Origin: Rotaria sp. Silwood1
Taxonomy: Eukaryota > Rotifera > Eurotatoria > Philodinida > Philodinidae
NCBI GenBank assembly: GCA_905250075.1
Contig: CAJNOP010000012.1
Coordinates: forward strand, 620,001-684,000
DNA length: 64,000 nt
Direction: 5' to 3'
The position numbers and the translations under genes are program-made. The notes below the pieces were generated by a model, which was given only the letters and a program-made list of their open reading frames with translations, did not search any database and had not been told where the DNA came from. Of this stretch, positions 25,601 to 36,905 are shown one piece after another; within the stretch, counting starts at the first letter, position 1, and each line of letters begins with the position of its first letter.

Positions 25601-26486
25601 ACATGAAAATTATTATCCATGTACTGATTGATGAAATAGATAAAAGAAGGAAAGGCAAACATACAGATCATGGCCGATGAAAAGAGAAATTAACAGAAGA
25701 ATATGAAAGTAATGATTACAGTCTTTATAAAACTTTGTTTTTACTCTTATAGAGAATCAAAAGTAAACGGATTTTTGGATGATTATGCTTTTATAATACA
25801 AGCTTGTATTGATTTGTATGAAGCAAATCTTGATGATGAACTATTGGTATTTGCTTATGAATTACAAAAACAACAAGATGAATATTTTTGGGATACAACT
25901 AAAAACAGATATTTTAGTACAGATGGTAAAGATTCTTCAATCATTTTACGACTATACGAAGGTGCTGATGCAAGACGACTATTTTTTTTTTAAATTTAAA
26001 TTTTTCTTTTTGTTTTTAGATCAGGATGGAGCTGAACCATCACCAAATGGAATATCAGCACTTAATCTACTTCGTCTTAGACATTATTTTGATGATTCAT
26101 CTTTAGATGATCGTCTTCGTTTGATATTTAAATCTTATGTTGGTGAATTAAATAAAATACCAATGGCAATGCCAACATTGATTCGTTGTTTTGATATGTA
26201 TACTCATGGTATCAATGAAATTATAATTCAATCATCTAATCAAGCAGAAATTCATCGTATTATTCAATATATTCAAGCATCATATGTTCCAAATACAATA
26301 TTGATTCATATGAATAAAACTAATCATAAACTCCTGCAATATAATCAACAATTAAAATCTTTTATGGATGAAAATAATAAACAGACAAGAATTTTTCTTT
26401 GTCGAAATTTTCAATGTCAATTACCTGTAACATCTTTTGAAGAATTTAAAAGACATTTTGATCCTTTAATTTTAAAATATGAATAA
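22699..26486 (+). CDS. SPATA20: Spermatogenesis-associated protein 20 (thioredoxin-like plus glycosidase-like fold)
   Basis: Eleven exons (22699-22790, 22846-22910, 22966-23120, 23172-23529, 23601-23717, 23778-23908, 23969-24116, 24368-24483, 24530-24900, 25753-25961, 26020-26486) give 742 aa, near the 780-790 of vertebrate SPATA20. Opening [19 protein letters not shown] and the thioredoxin-like redox site CHWC (residues about 58-61, in [17 protein letters not shown]) are diagnostic. [27 protein letters not shown] and EDADS follow. The second half is the (alpha/alpha)6-barrel part shared with bacterial YyaL ([26 protein letters not shown]). It is thought to act in redox regulation; the precise reaction is unknown. 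One intron (24901-25752) is long. The stop overlaps an AATAAA and the next gene begins within 40 bp, so it probably leads a three-gene operon. Confidence 0.94.
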
Positions 26487-26523
26487 AGAAAAACTATTTT
26501 TTTGTTTCAGTCTTTGTATATCT
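26487..26523 (+). promoter_or_regulatory. Minimal intercistronic spacer with trans-splice-type acceptor
   Basis: Only 37 bp separate the SPATA20 stop (26486) and the GST ATG (26524). The spacer is a pyrimidine tract ending in TTTGTTTCAG at 26510, then a 13-nt leader. There is no room for a promoter. AATAAA (26482-26487) overlaps the upstream stop codon, so cleavage and trans-splicing signals are packed together as in polycistronic nematode or rotifer transcripts. Confidence 0.65.
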
Positions 26524-27329
26524 ATGTATAGATTATTATTAGTTGATTTATGTCGAACAGTAAGTCAACGTTTTATAACAACAACACCATCAAGAATTCC
26601 ACCAATAGGTGATAAACCTATTCAATTATATTCATTAGCTACACCAAATGGACAAAAAATAGGTATTGCACTTGAAGAATTTGGACTTGAATATGATGCA
26701 CATTTAATTGATATAAGTCAAGATATTCAATACGGTAAAAAAAAAGAAAATTTTTTTAAAATTTTAACAAACAAATAAAACAAACTAATATAATAGAGGA
26801 TTGGTTTAAAAAGTTAAATCCAAATTCAAAAATTCCTGTTCTTGTTGATCTTCAACCTATTGGTAATCATAAACAACCAATAACTATATTTGAAAGTGGT
26901 GCAATTTTAATTTACCTTGCTGATAAGACAGGCAAATTTCTTGCATCCACAGGTACACATCAACGATATGAAACAATTCAATGGCTTATGTGGCAAATGA
27001 GTGGTGTTGGACCTATGTTTGGACAAGCTAATCATTTTCATAGAGCAGCTAAAGAGGATATCGTCTATGCTAAAAATCGTTATTTAAATGAAGCTAAACG
27101 TTTATTAAAAGTACTTGATACACAATTAGCTAAAACAAATGCATTTGTTAGTGGCAGTGATTATACAATAGCTGATATAGCTACGTTTCCATGGGTACGG
27201 TTTTTTATAAAAGTTTATAAAGATAAATTAGATGAAAATGCTTACTCAAATATTGAAAAATGGTTAACACTAATTGAAGGTCGACCCCAAGTACAAAAAG
27301 GCCTTAAGGTCTGTTCTAAAAATGCCTAA
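26524..27329 (+). CDS. Glutathione transferase, Nu/YfcG-YghU type
   Basis: Two exons (26524-26734, 26797-27329) give 247 aa. After a 25-residue Ser/Thr/Arg-rich leader that could target mitochondria comes a thioredoxin-fold half (LYSLATPNGQKIGIALEE, NSKIPVLVD, FESGAILIYLADKTG) and the alpha-helical half (IQWLMWQMSGVGPMFGQ, YTIADIATFPWV). TPNGxK, FESGAILxYLAxKTG and WQxxGxGPMxGQ are the signature of E. coli YfcG/YghU disulfide-bond oxidoreductases rather than ordinary animal GST classes. These bind glutathione through Thr/Asn of the TPN motif and reduce disulfides or peroxides. The class and its thioredox-linked neighbour SPATA20 fit a redox role. A bacterial or fungal origin is possible; the intron shows it is a resident nuclear gene. 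Confidence 0.88.
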
Positions 27330-27479
27330 AATAGTATTTTTTTTTTATATGTATTTCTTTTTCTTCTACGTATATTTATACTTAGTCATATCATTCAAAT
27401 AAATATTCACTCAATAAAACTTATCTCTCTCTCTCCCTTCCTTTATTTTTAATTCATCTAATACGTTCATATTTCAGAT

Positions 27480-30281
27480 ATGTCACTTCGCATCGACCAA
27501 AAACGTTTTTTTCTTGATACATATAGAACTCGAAATAAAGATTCAGTAACAAATACAGAACAAGCTGATTGTGAACAGGCTGTTGAAAAACTTTTTCAAG
27601 ATTTTCTTAAGCAAAAATCAATTTCTGGATTAAAGTAAAAGCATAAATATATTATTCAAATAAAGACAATGAATCTTATTTATTTTTAATTTTTTTCAGA
27701 GGTCCTACTCTCCATCGAGATAAACATGTAACATTTTTGCTTAAAGGTCTTCGTCATTTGTCACGTACTTATGAAGTATTTATATTTCATTACAAAACGA
27801 AAACAACTCATTTAAAATTTTTTTTCATTAGTCACTTGACGCTAGCCGACCATGGCTTATCTATTGGATTACTCAATCTTTATATTTATTAGATGAACAA
27901 TTGTCTGATTCGTTTATCAATGAGTAAGTCTCTTTTCAAGTATTATTAAGAAAATATTGAGTTGAATTGTTCTGTCCCTTTTGTTTTTTAGTATTTGTGA
28001 CTTCTTACAACGATGTCAACATCCAGATGGTGGCTTTGGCGGTATGAAAAGAAACATAGAGTGTCTAGAATGTTACTTATCAAAAAGAAAATCATACATC
28101 TCAATTAAGATTAAACTAACCCAGAGACTTCTTTTTATAAGATAAAGTTAGAGTTTATAAATACGTCTGAAAAATATAACTTTTGGATCTAATGTATTAA
28201 AAAAATCTTTTTTTTATCAAGATTCGGTAAGCAAAAAAACCAGAGCTTTCTGCTAGATTTCTTGACTTTTTTCTTTATTCTGGGGCTTTCGCCATGTCGG
28301 TATTTTTCTCTTACTTTATAAATATTTGAATGACACTATTTTTTTAGATTAGAGACATTAGTCTTAAATTTGTTGATTACGAAAATTCTAAATTTTATAA
28401 CTTAAGTGTCATATAAATATTTGTAAAGTATGAGAAGAATATTGGCATTGCAAAAAGTCTATAATAACGAAACAAATTTAAGCCATTCAAAATAAAACTC
28501 TACCTTTTGTTTTTCGAAACTCGATAATAGAAATATTTTATGCATTGAATCTCAAGGTGAGAGTTTTCCAAAATATTTATAAACTCGACAGCTTTATGAA
28601 TATAAAATTATAAGTCTCGTACAAAGAAGTCATTTGACTACAGCTTAACCCTATTTGAGACGTACAGTTTCCTTTTTTGGTGGGTAAAGTTTAGAATACG
28701 TTGTATATTTCTTAAAATAAAAATATTTTCTCATCATAAAAACTAGAGATGGGATTAATTTGGTTCGCAGTATCTCAAATCAGCTTCGATTTAAATTTTA
28801 AAAAAATCAAAACCGCTTTCATGTCTAATATAAAAGATTAGAGGAGTACTAAACTACTAAAATAAACTTTTATTATTATTTTATGAAAAAAAAACATTGA
28901 GTGTATACATTTAATATTTTCTTTCAGGTGGCCCTGGTCAAATAGCTCATTTAGCTCCAACTTATGCTGCTGTTAATGCTCTTTGTTTATTACGAAGTGA
29001 AAAAGCGTATCAGATTATTGATCGGTATGTTTTTTTTTTTGTTAATTATCTTGTTTTCATCATTATCTTGAATTTTAATTTTTGAAATTTTCTAGTAAAA
29101 AATTATCAACATGGTTATACACAATACGTGATCCATTGAATGGTAGTTTTAGTCTTCATATCAATGGTGAATCAGATATTCGGTAAGAAAATAATCAAAA
29201 ACAATTTTGTTTCAATATTAAATTTCAATATTTTTTAGTGCAACATATTGTGCTGCAAGTGTAGCTACTTTATGTCAATTAGAAGATCGAGCTGAACTTT
29301 TTGAAGATACTGCTGAATGGGTTGCAAGGTATGATGAAAACAATGTATTTTAATTAAACAAATAAACATGTTTTTCTTAGTTGTCAAACATATGAAGGTG
29401 GTTTTGGTGCATGTCCAGGTGCTGAAGCACATGGTGGATATTCATTTTGTGGTTATGCAACACTTTTATTACTTGATCGAGAATCACTATGTGATCGTGA
29501 AAGTTTACTTGTATGAAAATCAAAAGATGATAGTTTTGAAAATATCTTGATTTTTTTTATTTAAATAGAGATGGACTGTTAATCGACAAATGATATTTGA
29601 AGGTGGTTTTCAAGGCCGTACAAATAAACTTGTAGATGGATGTTATTCATTTTGGGTTGGTTCACTTTTACCACTTATTCAAGCTGTTCAACGAAAAAAA
29701 CTTATACATGATAATCAAGGTTATTATGATAGTTTTTATGTTTTATTTCTAAAATAAATCTATTTAAAATTTTAGATGTTGTTATTAAAAATCATGAACA
29801 ACTTTTTGATACAAGTAAATTTTTTTTTTTTTGAAAAAAAAGAAAAGAATCTATTTTTTTTATTAATAAAACTTTTTGTTTCAGTTGCTGCTCAAGAATA
29901 TGTTCTTCTTTGTTGTCAAGAAGATCAAACAGGTGGCTTTACTGATCGACCTAAAGTTAATTCACGGTGAAGAATTAATTTCATTAATCTTTCTCTTTTT
30001 ATTTTTGTAAATATTAAACTCTTTATTTAGTGGTAGTGATTTTTATCATACATGTTACTGCTTAAGTGGCCTTAGTTTATTTCAAGATGATGGACAAGAT
30101 CAAACATCAATAATATGTGGCGATCATGAGAATAAATTAGTAAGACATAAAAAATAAGATTATTCTATAGATGATAATTTTGTTTCTTTTTATCTTCTAG
30201 CGCAATACGCATCCTTTGTTCAATATTGGTCCCGAATGTGCCCGAGAAGCTATGGAATACTTTTCACAACAGAAACAGTAG
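27480..30281 (+). CDS. FNTB: Protein farnesyltransferase beta subunit
   Basis: Thirteen exons (27480-27634, 27700-27775, 27832-27923, 27992-28041, 28928-29024, 29096-29182, 29239-29328, 29381-29510, 29569-29719, 29776-29814, 29885-29966, 30031-30139, 30201-30281) give 412 aa, close to human 437. Prenyltransferase alpha-alpha barrel repeats are visible: QHPDGGFGGGPGQIAHLAPTY, YEGGFGACPGAEAHGGYSF, FEGGFQGRTNKLVDGCYSFW and DQTGGFTDRPKV. The zinc ligands are in place: Asp and Cys in VDGCYSFW (about 282 and 284) and His in FYHTCYC (about 356). With the alpha subunit it attaches farnesyl to CaaX proteins such as Ras. Its ATG lies two bases after a TTTCAG acceptor (27477), and it follows the GST by 150 bp. 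Intron 4 (28042-28927) carries an inverted repeat. Confidence 0.95.
28065..28690. repeat. Imperfect inverted repeat in FNTB intron 4
   Basis: Arms of about 270-290 bp (roughly 28065-28340 and 28400-28690). Clear pairs are TCTTACTTTATAAATATTTG against CAAATATTTGTAAAGTATGAGA (partial complement), and AGACTTCTTTTTATAAG against the complement of its partner near 28605-28635. Alignment is interrupted by small gaps. No coding potential; a decayed foldback element is likely. Confidence 0.5.
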
Positions 30282-30727
30282 TGCTACTTTGATCTTTTTC
30301 TTTTTCTCCTTTTTCCGTTCTTTCCACCATTATGAAATAAAAAAAAAAAAGTGATTCGTCCCTTCATATTTGCTTTTTTTTTCTCTTTTTTTCCATCCTT
30401 TATCACATAGGCGTTACATGCGTTGCCAGTATGCGTGTCTGTTCTTTGCCCGCTAATGGTGATGTCATAGACCCTTGTGATCGAGACGTGCACATCAACA
30501 CGATCCTCATATAAATATAAGACGTTTGTGCACAGAATAGCGACAGAACAGATGCTTGCCCGTCGATTTTTTTTCTCTCGTTTTTTTTTCTTTCTTTCTT
30601 CCGAATAGCTGTTTCGCCACCACCAACAACAGCCACAGCGGTTGTCAAAGTGTACGTACATGCCGAGCAATGAAATATAGGATTCAGCGCCCACTATTTT
30701 TCTCTTCACCCAGGCCAAACGACAGAG

Positions 30728-30778
<51 letters not shown>

Positions 30779-31291
30779 AAGAGAGAAATCAGTGGGTATA
30801 TATATATAGATAGATCGTCCGTCTTAATTGTTTGGGAAAAAATCTCTCTATATGTCTTGTTGTCATGGTCACTATTCGTTGATTTGTTACAGTGTTCATT
30901 TATTTTTTAGCCGTTTATATGCAAGGTTTGTTTTTTCTTTCTATTTGAGAAAAAAATGCACGAGTTCTTGGTGTTCGTCTTTGATTGCTTGAGCAAGGAG
31001 AAAACAATTTTTCGGTTTCTTTTTTCAGTAAGAATCAGAGGAAAAATCATAGATCGTCTAAAAATAAGTTGTTGTTGTTGTTGTTTTGCTTTGTTATTGT
31101 CGTTGTATTTGCGCGTTAAAAGGGCAAAATGCATCTTGATACTTCGACGACAAGAAACAGCACGAGATGAGACAAATATAGAAGAAAATAACATATGTTG
31201 TTATATCATCCTTGGTTTTTTTTTGTTTTTTAGATTAACTCTTTTCTCTCTCTCTTAACTTGACTTTTGCAATCATCTTTTCAATCTATCG
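30282..31291. other. Intergenic region with GA microsatellite
   Basis: About 1 kb with T-rich runs and a (GA)n tract at about 30727-30785. GC content is locally higher than in other spacers and several CG-containing words occur, as expected for an animal promoter region of the following gene. The long minus-strand frame across 30284-30718 is Lys/Arg/Glu filler from the T-rich strand. Confidence 0.5.
30727..30785. repeat. (GA)n microsatellite
   Basis: Near-uninterrupted GA dinucleotides with a few GAAA interruptions at both ends. Confidence 0.9.
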
Positions 31292-31705
31292 ATGGCTACT
31301 GGCAATGGTTCTTTCAAATCATTACCAAAACACATGAGTGATTCATGGATAGTTATTGATGATCATCCAGATGAATCGGATTTTGTGGTCATCGAAGATG
31401 TAGATGATAAAAAACGGCCTCCCATACCATTAATTCCATCGCCGAAAGCTTCACCACAAATAAAACGACCATTAGCACAAAACAATAATGATAATAATAA
31501 GCCGCCGAATATGTCTCAAACATATTCTGGTGTTAAACAAAATAAAAAACGTAAATGGAAGGTGCTTTATTCATTACCATCAACAAGTGTTACAGCAAAT
31601 GTTGATGATTCAAATCTTGATGCGTATGTTATGGATCAACATGCACAATTACTCGACAAACGTGATTTATTTAGTAATCAACAACGCATTGTCAAAGTCA
31701 AATGA
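31292..31705 (+). CDS. Small acidic/basic protein of unknown function with two LIR-like motifs
   Basis: Single exon of 137 aa. Codon usage is like that of the neighbouring genes (CAA, ACA, GAT, TCA). Near the N-terminus two short aromatic-hydrophobic motifs lie in acidic surroundings, DSWIVIDD and DFVVIEDVDD. Both fit the W/F-x-x-I/V/L pattern used to bind LC3/ATG8. A basic KQNKKRKWK follows (possible nuclear signal), then a Leu/Asp-rich tail. There is no known domain and the sequence looks mostly disordered. An autophagy-adaptor or TP53INP-like role is speculative. Confidence 0.65.
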   Translation: MATGNGSFKSLPKHMSDSWIVIDDHPDESDFVVIEDVDDKKRPPIPLIPSPKASPQIKRPLAQNNNDNNKPPNMSQTYSGVKQNKKRKWKVLYSLPSTSVTANVDDSNLDAYVMDQHAQLLDKRDLFSNQQRIVKVK

Positions 31706-33128
31706 TTTTTTGTTTTTTTTTTCATGATAATCAAAGCCAAAGCTAGATTAGACTTAGTTCTTGTTTCTTTTTACAAGTCCGATTCCCATTTCTTTTTGAA
31801 CATAGTGCTGTAAATTAGCGAACATATCTTTTGCCTATAAACTAATACTTCCTCATTTATATATACATATATATATATATTATATTATTTTTTTTTTGGA
31901 GTTTTTTTTCCTTGTTTGCTATACGTGTACATTTCTATTGTTCGTCTTATTTTTGTCTAGTGTTTTCTGTTCTTTGTATGACGATCAAAAATATGGCAGA
32001 TATGCGTGCGTGAGTAAGAGATCGATTTTGAAAACGACGGAAAACATCAAGCAGAAATATTCTTTTTATATCTTCATTTTTTTGTATAGCGTATGTTTTG
32101 ACTGAATTGATCACAGAGAGATTAGAGAGCGAGTGTATTTATGTATGTATTAATGTTTGTTTATTCAAGTCTTTGTATGTATATGTACGATTTTTGCATC
32201 TATTGTCATCGTTCTAGAATACCTATGTAAATAACAGAAAAAAAAACATAATGAACGAAGTAAAATAACTGCACAAAAACATAGGATAGCAAGTGTAAAA
32301 GATAAATAGTGTAACTAAGAATAAATTTAGAATAAAAAATTAAACTTAATACTTAGAAAAATTCATATGAATTAAAATAACGATGCTTTGCATATATATA
32401 TATTATATTATCAATATATTCAACTGTTTATTTCTCATATAAGAGCTAAATGTAGCTTGATCTTATTCATACTATTGTCTTCACGAAATATCATTTAGTG
32501 ACGATACTTAAAAGATACATTCTCAGGTCGACAAGGTGATAACAAAATACCTTTTTATATGATTATTTCATAACGTTTATTTTATTCAGTTTATTATATT
32601 AAAATAAGATTTCGTTCTTATTCTCCTAACGGCGGTTGAGTGTAAATTTTGGGTCAATATTGACAAAAATAACAAAACCATACTATAAATACTGAGTTGA
32701 AAGGTAGTAATGCATCAATGAAAAATATGTAGGTTAATGCGCAAATATGTTTGCTATGAAAAGCGTGTTTTTTAATATTTTTTTAGTGATAAGAATAAAC
32801 TTTGCGAATCAAAAGTTGGAAAAAAAATATTCTTACATGTATTTTTTTTTTTAGTCAGAAAAGCATGATGTCGATATCCGCTAATACTCCTGTCACTTAT
32901 ATATCTATAGTTATTTATTAATAGTATTTTTAATGAGATGTCAACGGAAAAATATTCTCATACAATATTATTTACGCCTATACTCCTATATAATAATATT
33001 TCATAATCAATTTATTTTGTTAGTTAGTTGATGGAAATAGATGACATTTATTAGTATTCTCTGGTACTATGGCTAAGATAAATATCTATGGTCGACTTGT
33101 AAGGAATATACGTAAAAGGTAGTAACGT
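31706..33128. other. 3' UTR and intergenic region
   Basis: About 1.4 kb. A long T-rich 3' UTR with TATATA runs (31860-31880, 32390-32410) follows the small gene. No further gene is seen before the tRNA. Confidence 0.55.
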
Positions 33129-33200
33129 GGCCTGATGGTCTAGTGGTATGATTCTCGCTTTGGGTGCGAGAGGTTCCGGGTTCGATCCCCGGTCAGGCCC
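33129..33200 (+). tRNA. tRNA-Pro (anticodon UGG)
   Basis: A 72-nt cloverleaf. The acceptor stem GGCCTGA pairs with TCAGGCC, followed by discriminator C. The anticodon stem CTCGC/GCGAG encloses loop TTTGGGT, anticodon TGG. The T arm is CCGGG-TTCGATC-CCCGG. A box (TGGTCTAGTGG) and B box (GGTTCGATCC) are canonical. A T-run right after the 3' end (33204-33212) is the Pol III terminator. No intron. Confidence 0.97.
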
Positions 33201-33433
33201 ATCTTTTTTTTTGTATCTTTATAAATGATGTATCGTATCGTACAGTGTTTACATAGACTATCACTCTTCATGTCACGAGGTTTTGCTTATGTATTATAAG
33301 CAATAAGAAAACTGATGTCCTTATTGAATGAAATTGGACTCATTTTCTTTTATGATATTAATTATAAATTAAATGGCGCGTATCAACTAAGATCAACAGA
33401 TTTTTTAGTTATCTTGAAGTTAATTATTACGAA

Positions 33434-36046
33434 ATGAATGACTTGCCATTACTACCTGGTAATCGTTTTTCAGATGTAACGGTATGACTTACTAAGAAAT
33501 AGATCAGCATATTGTAATATTGTACTTTAGCGTACTAATTTTATAGTTCCACGTACATTATCTTTTAAAAATGGTCATAGAATTATTCGTTTACCTCGAT
33601 TTGGTATCGGTCAAACATACAAACCAAATCTTCAGTTAACTGAAGATGAACGTCAAATATTGACTAATTTTCAACCTGAACTTATCTATGGTAAAGTTAA
33701 AATACAAGAACCTCAAAAATTTGTACCAGCTGCTGTTTTCTATGATAAAAAAGTATTTCAAATTAATTCTTAAAAAAAAAAAACGACAAACTACAAAACC
33801 AATCGATCATAGGTACTACGATTTTATGGTTATTTCAAACAAACAGTTTATGAAAGCCCACTTGAATATTACCGTGTGCGACGAGTTATTATCTATTATT
33901 ATCTCGAAGATGATACTATTGCTATCTATGAAATTCCTTATCAAAACAGTGCACTTAATCAAGTATCATTTAATAAAATATTTATTTTGTGAAATATAAT
34001 TGTTTATTTGAATCGAGGGTTTGCATGTTCGTCGTCATCGAGTTTCTAAAAATGATCAAAATGAACCGTATAATTGGCGTGATTTGAATCTAGGAAAAAA
34101 TTTAGCTATTTATGGAACTATTTATCGATTATGCGATTGTGATCAATTTACCAGAGTATAATTTCTTTGTGTGTTTGAACGTTAAAAAATAATTAATTCT
34201 AATAGGATTGGCTTGAAAGTGAAGGTATTGAATTACAATGTCCTGAATTAATTCCATCAGATCCATATACAATGAAATTAAAGAAAAAAAATGAAATCGA
34301 AAAACAACGATTGAGTCATAATGATTTGAAAGATATTTTACCAGATCTATTGACAAACCGATCCATTATTGGTAATAAACAATTTAAAATTATGGATGGA
34401 AAAGTTTTACGATTTTATGCTATACTTGATGATCAAGATCAACAATGTGAAATTTTGAGAAAATTTACTATTCATGTAATTTATACTTGTTTTCAAGAGA
34501 AATCTTCACGATAATCCATGGTCTTTTTACAGTTTTATTTAGTTGATCATACCATAGAAATAAGAGAAACTCATCAAGCTAATGATGGTTATGATCCAAT
34601 AGGAATCTATCTTCATCGACAAATTATACCTAAAGATTCAACATATAATATCAGTAAATAATAAAAAAGAAATAATGATGTTCTAAAAGACCTCCCTCTT
34701 TTTTGGCTATTTCTGGTTTTCAAAGAGTGTATAACTAATTCACATAAAATTTTTGTCACAGATAGAGCATCTAGAATAAGGAGATACAAGCTCGACGAAA
34801 AAAATATTAAACAAAAGGTTTTTCAGAAAAACTTTGATTTCCATAGAATCACAATTGGGCTCGCTTATGATCCTCGTCTAACTTTGTCCGATTGGGTTGA
34901 AAGTTTTGTTACAGAAACCGTAGACTTATAGAAAATCAGAATTTTCCAGTTAAAGATGGTGAAACTTTTGTTTGAAATTTTCTTCTCGAAAATATATCTT
35001 CTCATTTTAAATGCTCTATCTATCATAAAAATTTCATACGGATTTGTTGTACCCTCTTCGAGAACCAGAAATAATGAAAAAAGACGAGTAAAGTTCCCTT
35101 AAAGGTAAACTCTTCTATTTCATGATTAGAATCATTTGTAAATCTTTTTATTAATAAATGTGAACAAGAAAAAATATGTTATTTAAAACCAGAAGATTTT
35201 GCTCTTGGTCGTCATATAACAATATTCAATCGTAGTTTTCTTCTATATGATTGTGATATATTTACAAAAAGCTTTTATCATCAACACTTTGGTCAATTTG
35301 ATTTCACACCAATTGATATTAATAAGAAAAGATATGTTAAACCATGTGTTCCATTACCTCCTATACCACCACATATTATGTTTGGTAAACCAGAAGATAC
35401 AATTCAAAATGTAAAAAATCTTATACCAAAACCAATAAAAAAAGATCGAATTAAATTAATGGAAAATGAAAATCGTTTATTACGTTATGAAGCAGTAATG
35501 GTAAGAATAAATAGACAAGAAATATTAATAATGAATTATATTTAGGAATCCGTTAATGAAACAGATGTTCAAAGAAAATTTCTTATTGTTTATCGTCTTG
35601 CTGATGATCTTATTTCTGTTTATGAAAAACCTCTTGATGGATATGGATGTTTAACAAGGAAATTTCTTGAACGTATTCGAATACCTAAACCAGGTTTTTT
35701 TTTCTGTTTTGCTTTTTATATAATATAATTCTTTTTTTTCTACGTTGCAAGATAGTCATCCAGATGCACCTATTTTTTATGGACCAAATGATTTTTATAT
35801 TGGTGCTCGAATAGAATTATTTAAACATCGTTTCGTAATTATTGATGCTGATCGTTATGTATTGAAATTTATTGAAGAAAATCAACAACAATTTTCACAA
35901 CATGTAATTGAGTCACTTCGCAAAAAACTTTGTCTAAATAATGAAAAAGATGAACAAGTAAGATTAGTTTTCTTCGATATTCTTTACTTAATAATGTATA
36001 ACTTTAATAGAATAATCATCAAATGGACATATATCAATCATGTTAA
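33434..36046 (+). CDS. EFHC: EFHC1/2-like DM10-domain axonemal protein (C-terminally short)
   Basis: Ten exons (33434-33481, 33531-33752, 33813-33962, 34018-34155, 34206-34475, 34533-34653, 35130-35500, 35546-35693, 35752-35957, 36011-36046) give 569 aa. The start MNDLPLLPGNRF matches the HGLPFLPGT start of EFHC1. Three DM10 domains are visible, each ending in the pattern of GRxFxxxDCDxFTR: YGTIYRLCDCDQFTR, NRSFLLYDCDIFTK and KHRFVIIDADRYVLK. The second begins KVLRFYAILDD. These are microtubule inner proteins of motile cilia. Compared with vertebrate EFHC1 (640 aa) the C-terminal EF-hand segment is missing: the last exon is 11 codons plus a stop. Intron 6 (34654-35129) is long and carries an inverted repeat; the others are about 45-65 bp. 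Confidence 0.93.
34692..35098. repeat. Imperfect inverted repeat in EFHC intron 6
   Basis: The left arm 34692-34818 and right arm 34967-35098 are reverse complements with mismatches. Pairs include CTATTTCTGGTTTTCAAAGA with the complement of TCTTCGAGAACCAGAAATAA, and GATAGAGCAT with ATGCTCTATC. The spacer is about 150 bp. The element fills almost the entire intron. Confidence 0.7.
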
Positions 36047-36905
36047 TTGAAACAATGCAAAAATCTTATCATCGACAAAGTTTGCAATTTTATTTTTAAA
36101 ACATTGAATGTACTTGTTTTTCTCCTCATTCAAATCCTAAACAAATAAAATATTATTTCGTTCTCAATATATTGAGTATATGTTTATTTGGTTGAATCAT
36201 TTCATATTAATATACACAAGAAGTATGGAGAATTTGGAAAAACCAATGCTATGTCCTGTAATACTAGTGCCCTATCAATGGCGGATTCAGATGTTGGAAC
36301 ATTTAGTACACATTTTAAAGTTCAAACAGAGGCATTTTATTCAGTCTTAGTGTCGATGATCGATTGATATTGTTTTGATATTTCATTTGGAACCATATTT
36401 GAAATTCTGAATAGTTGATATACGATTGATATGCTGCCTGGTTTCTTTTTATCATATACGCGTAAGATCTAAATTTCATCGATCTTAGTACAAATGTTTT
36501 TTTTTATTCATAACTTTATTTACAATGATGTTGTGTCTGCTAATTATCGCAAAATCAGTACACCAAATAAATAATGATGAGACTTCTGGTAAGAATAAAC
36601 AGTATGTCAAATATGTGACATATTCTATCTATGACTTGACTTTAACGTATAATGGTTGATATAATTGCCTTTTTGGATGTAATATATATAAGCAAATAAT
36701 TGGTAGATACCATCTATTAATTAGAATTTAAATTTAATTTGATTAATCATTCAAACATTTTGATACACTTAACTAGTGATAAAAAAAACAAATAAGGAAA
36801 TCAGCAATTGTGCGAATTCGAACAGATGCTTAATGATTAATGTTTTCTTTTTTTATAGAAATCAGTTCTATCATTTGTTATTAATAAATATTTAGTGCAT
36901 TCAAA
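36047..36905. other. Intergenic region
   Basis: About 860 bp with a poly(A) signal for EFHC (AATAAA near 36144). An acceptor-like AATATTTAG ends at 36895, ten bases before the first peptide gene. No other gene seen. Confidence 0.55.

Noticed and set aside
25471-25680. 69-codon frame inside the long SPATA20 intron
   Set aside because: No splice sites that keep the SPATA20 frame through it, and SPATA20 alignment continues directly from 24900 to 25753.
26479-26523. Upstream in-frame ATG as GST start overlapping the SPATA20 stop
   Set aside because: A strong splice acceptor lies between it and the next ATG at 26524, so the mature mRNA probably begins after it.
30284-30718. 144-codon minus-strand frame
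   Set aside because: Product is Lys/Arg/Glu filler from T-rich homopolymer DNA, with no domain, no acceptor and no gene-like codon use.
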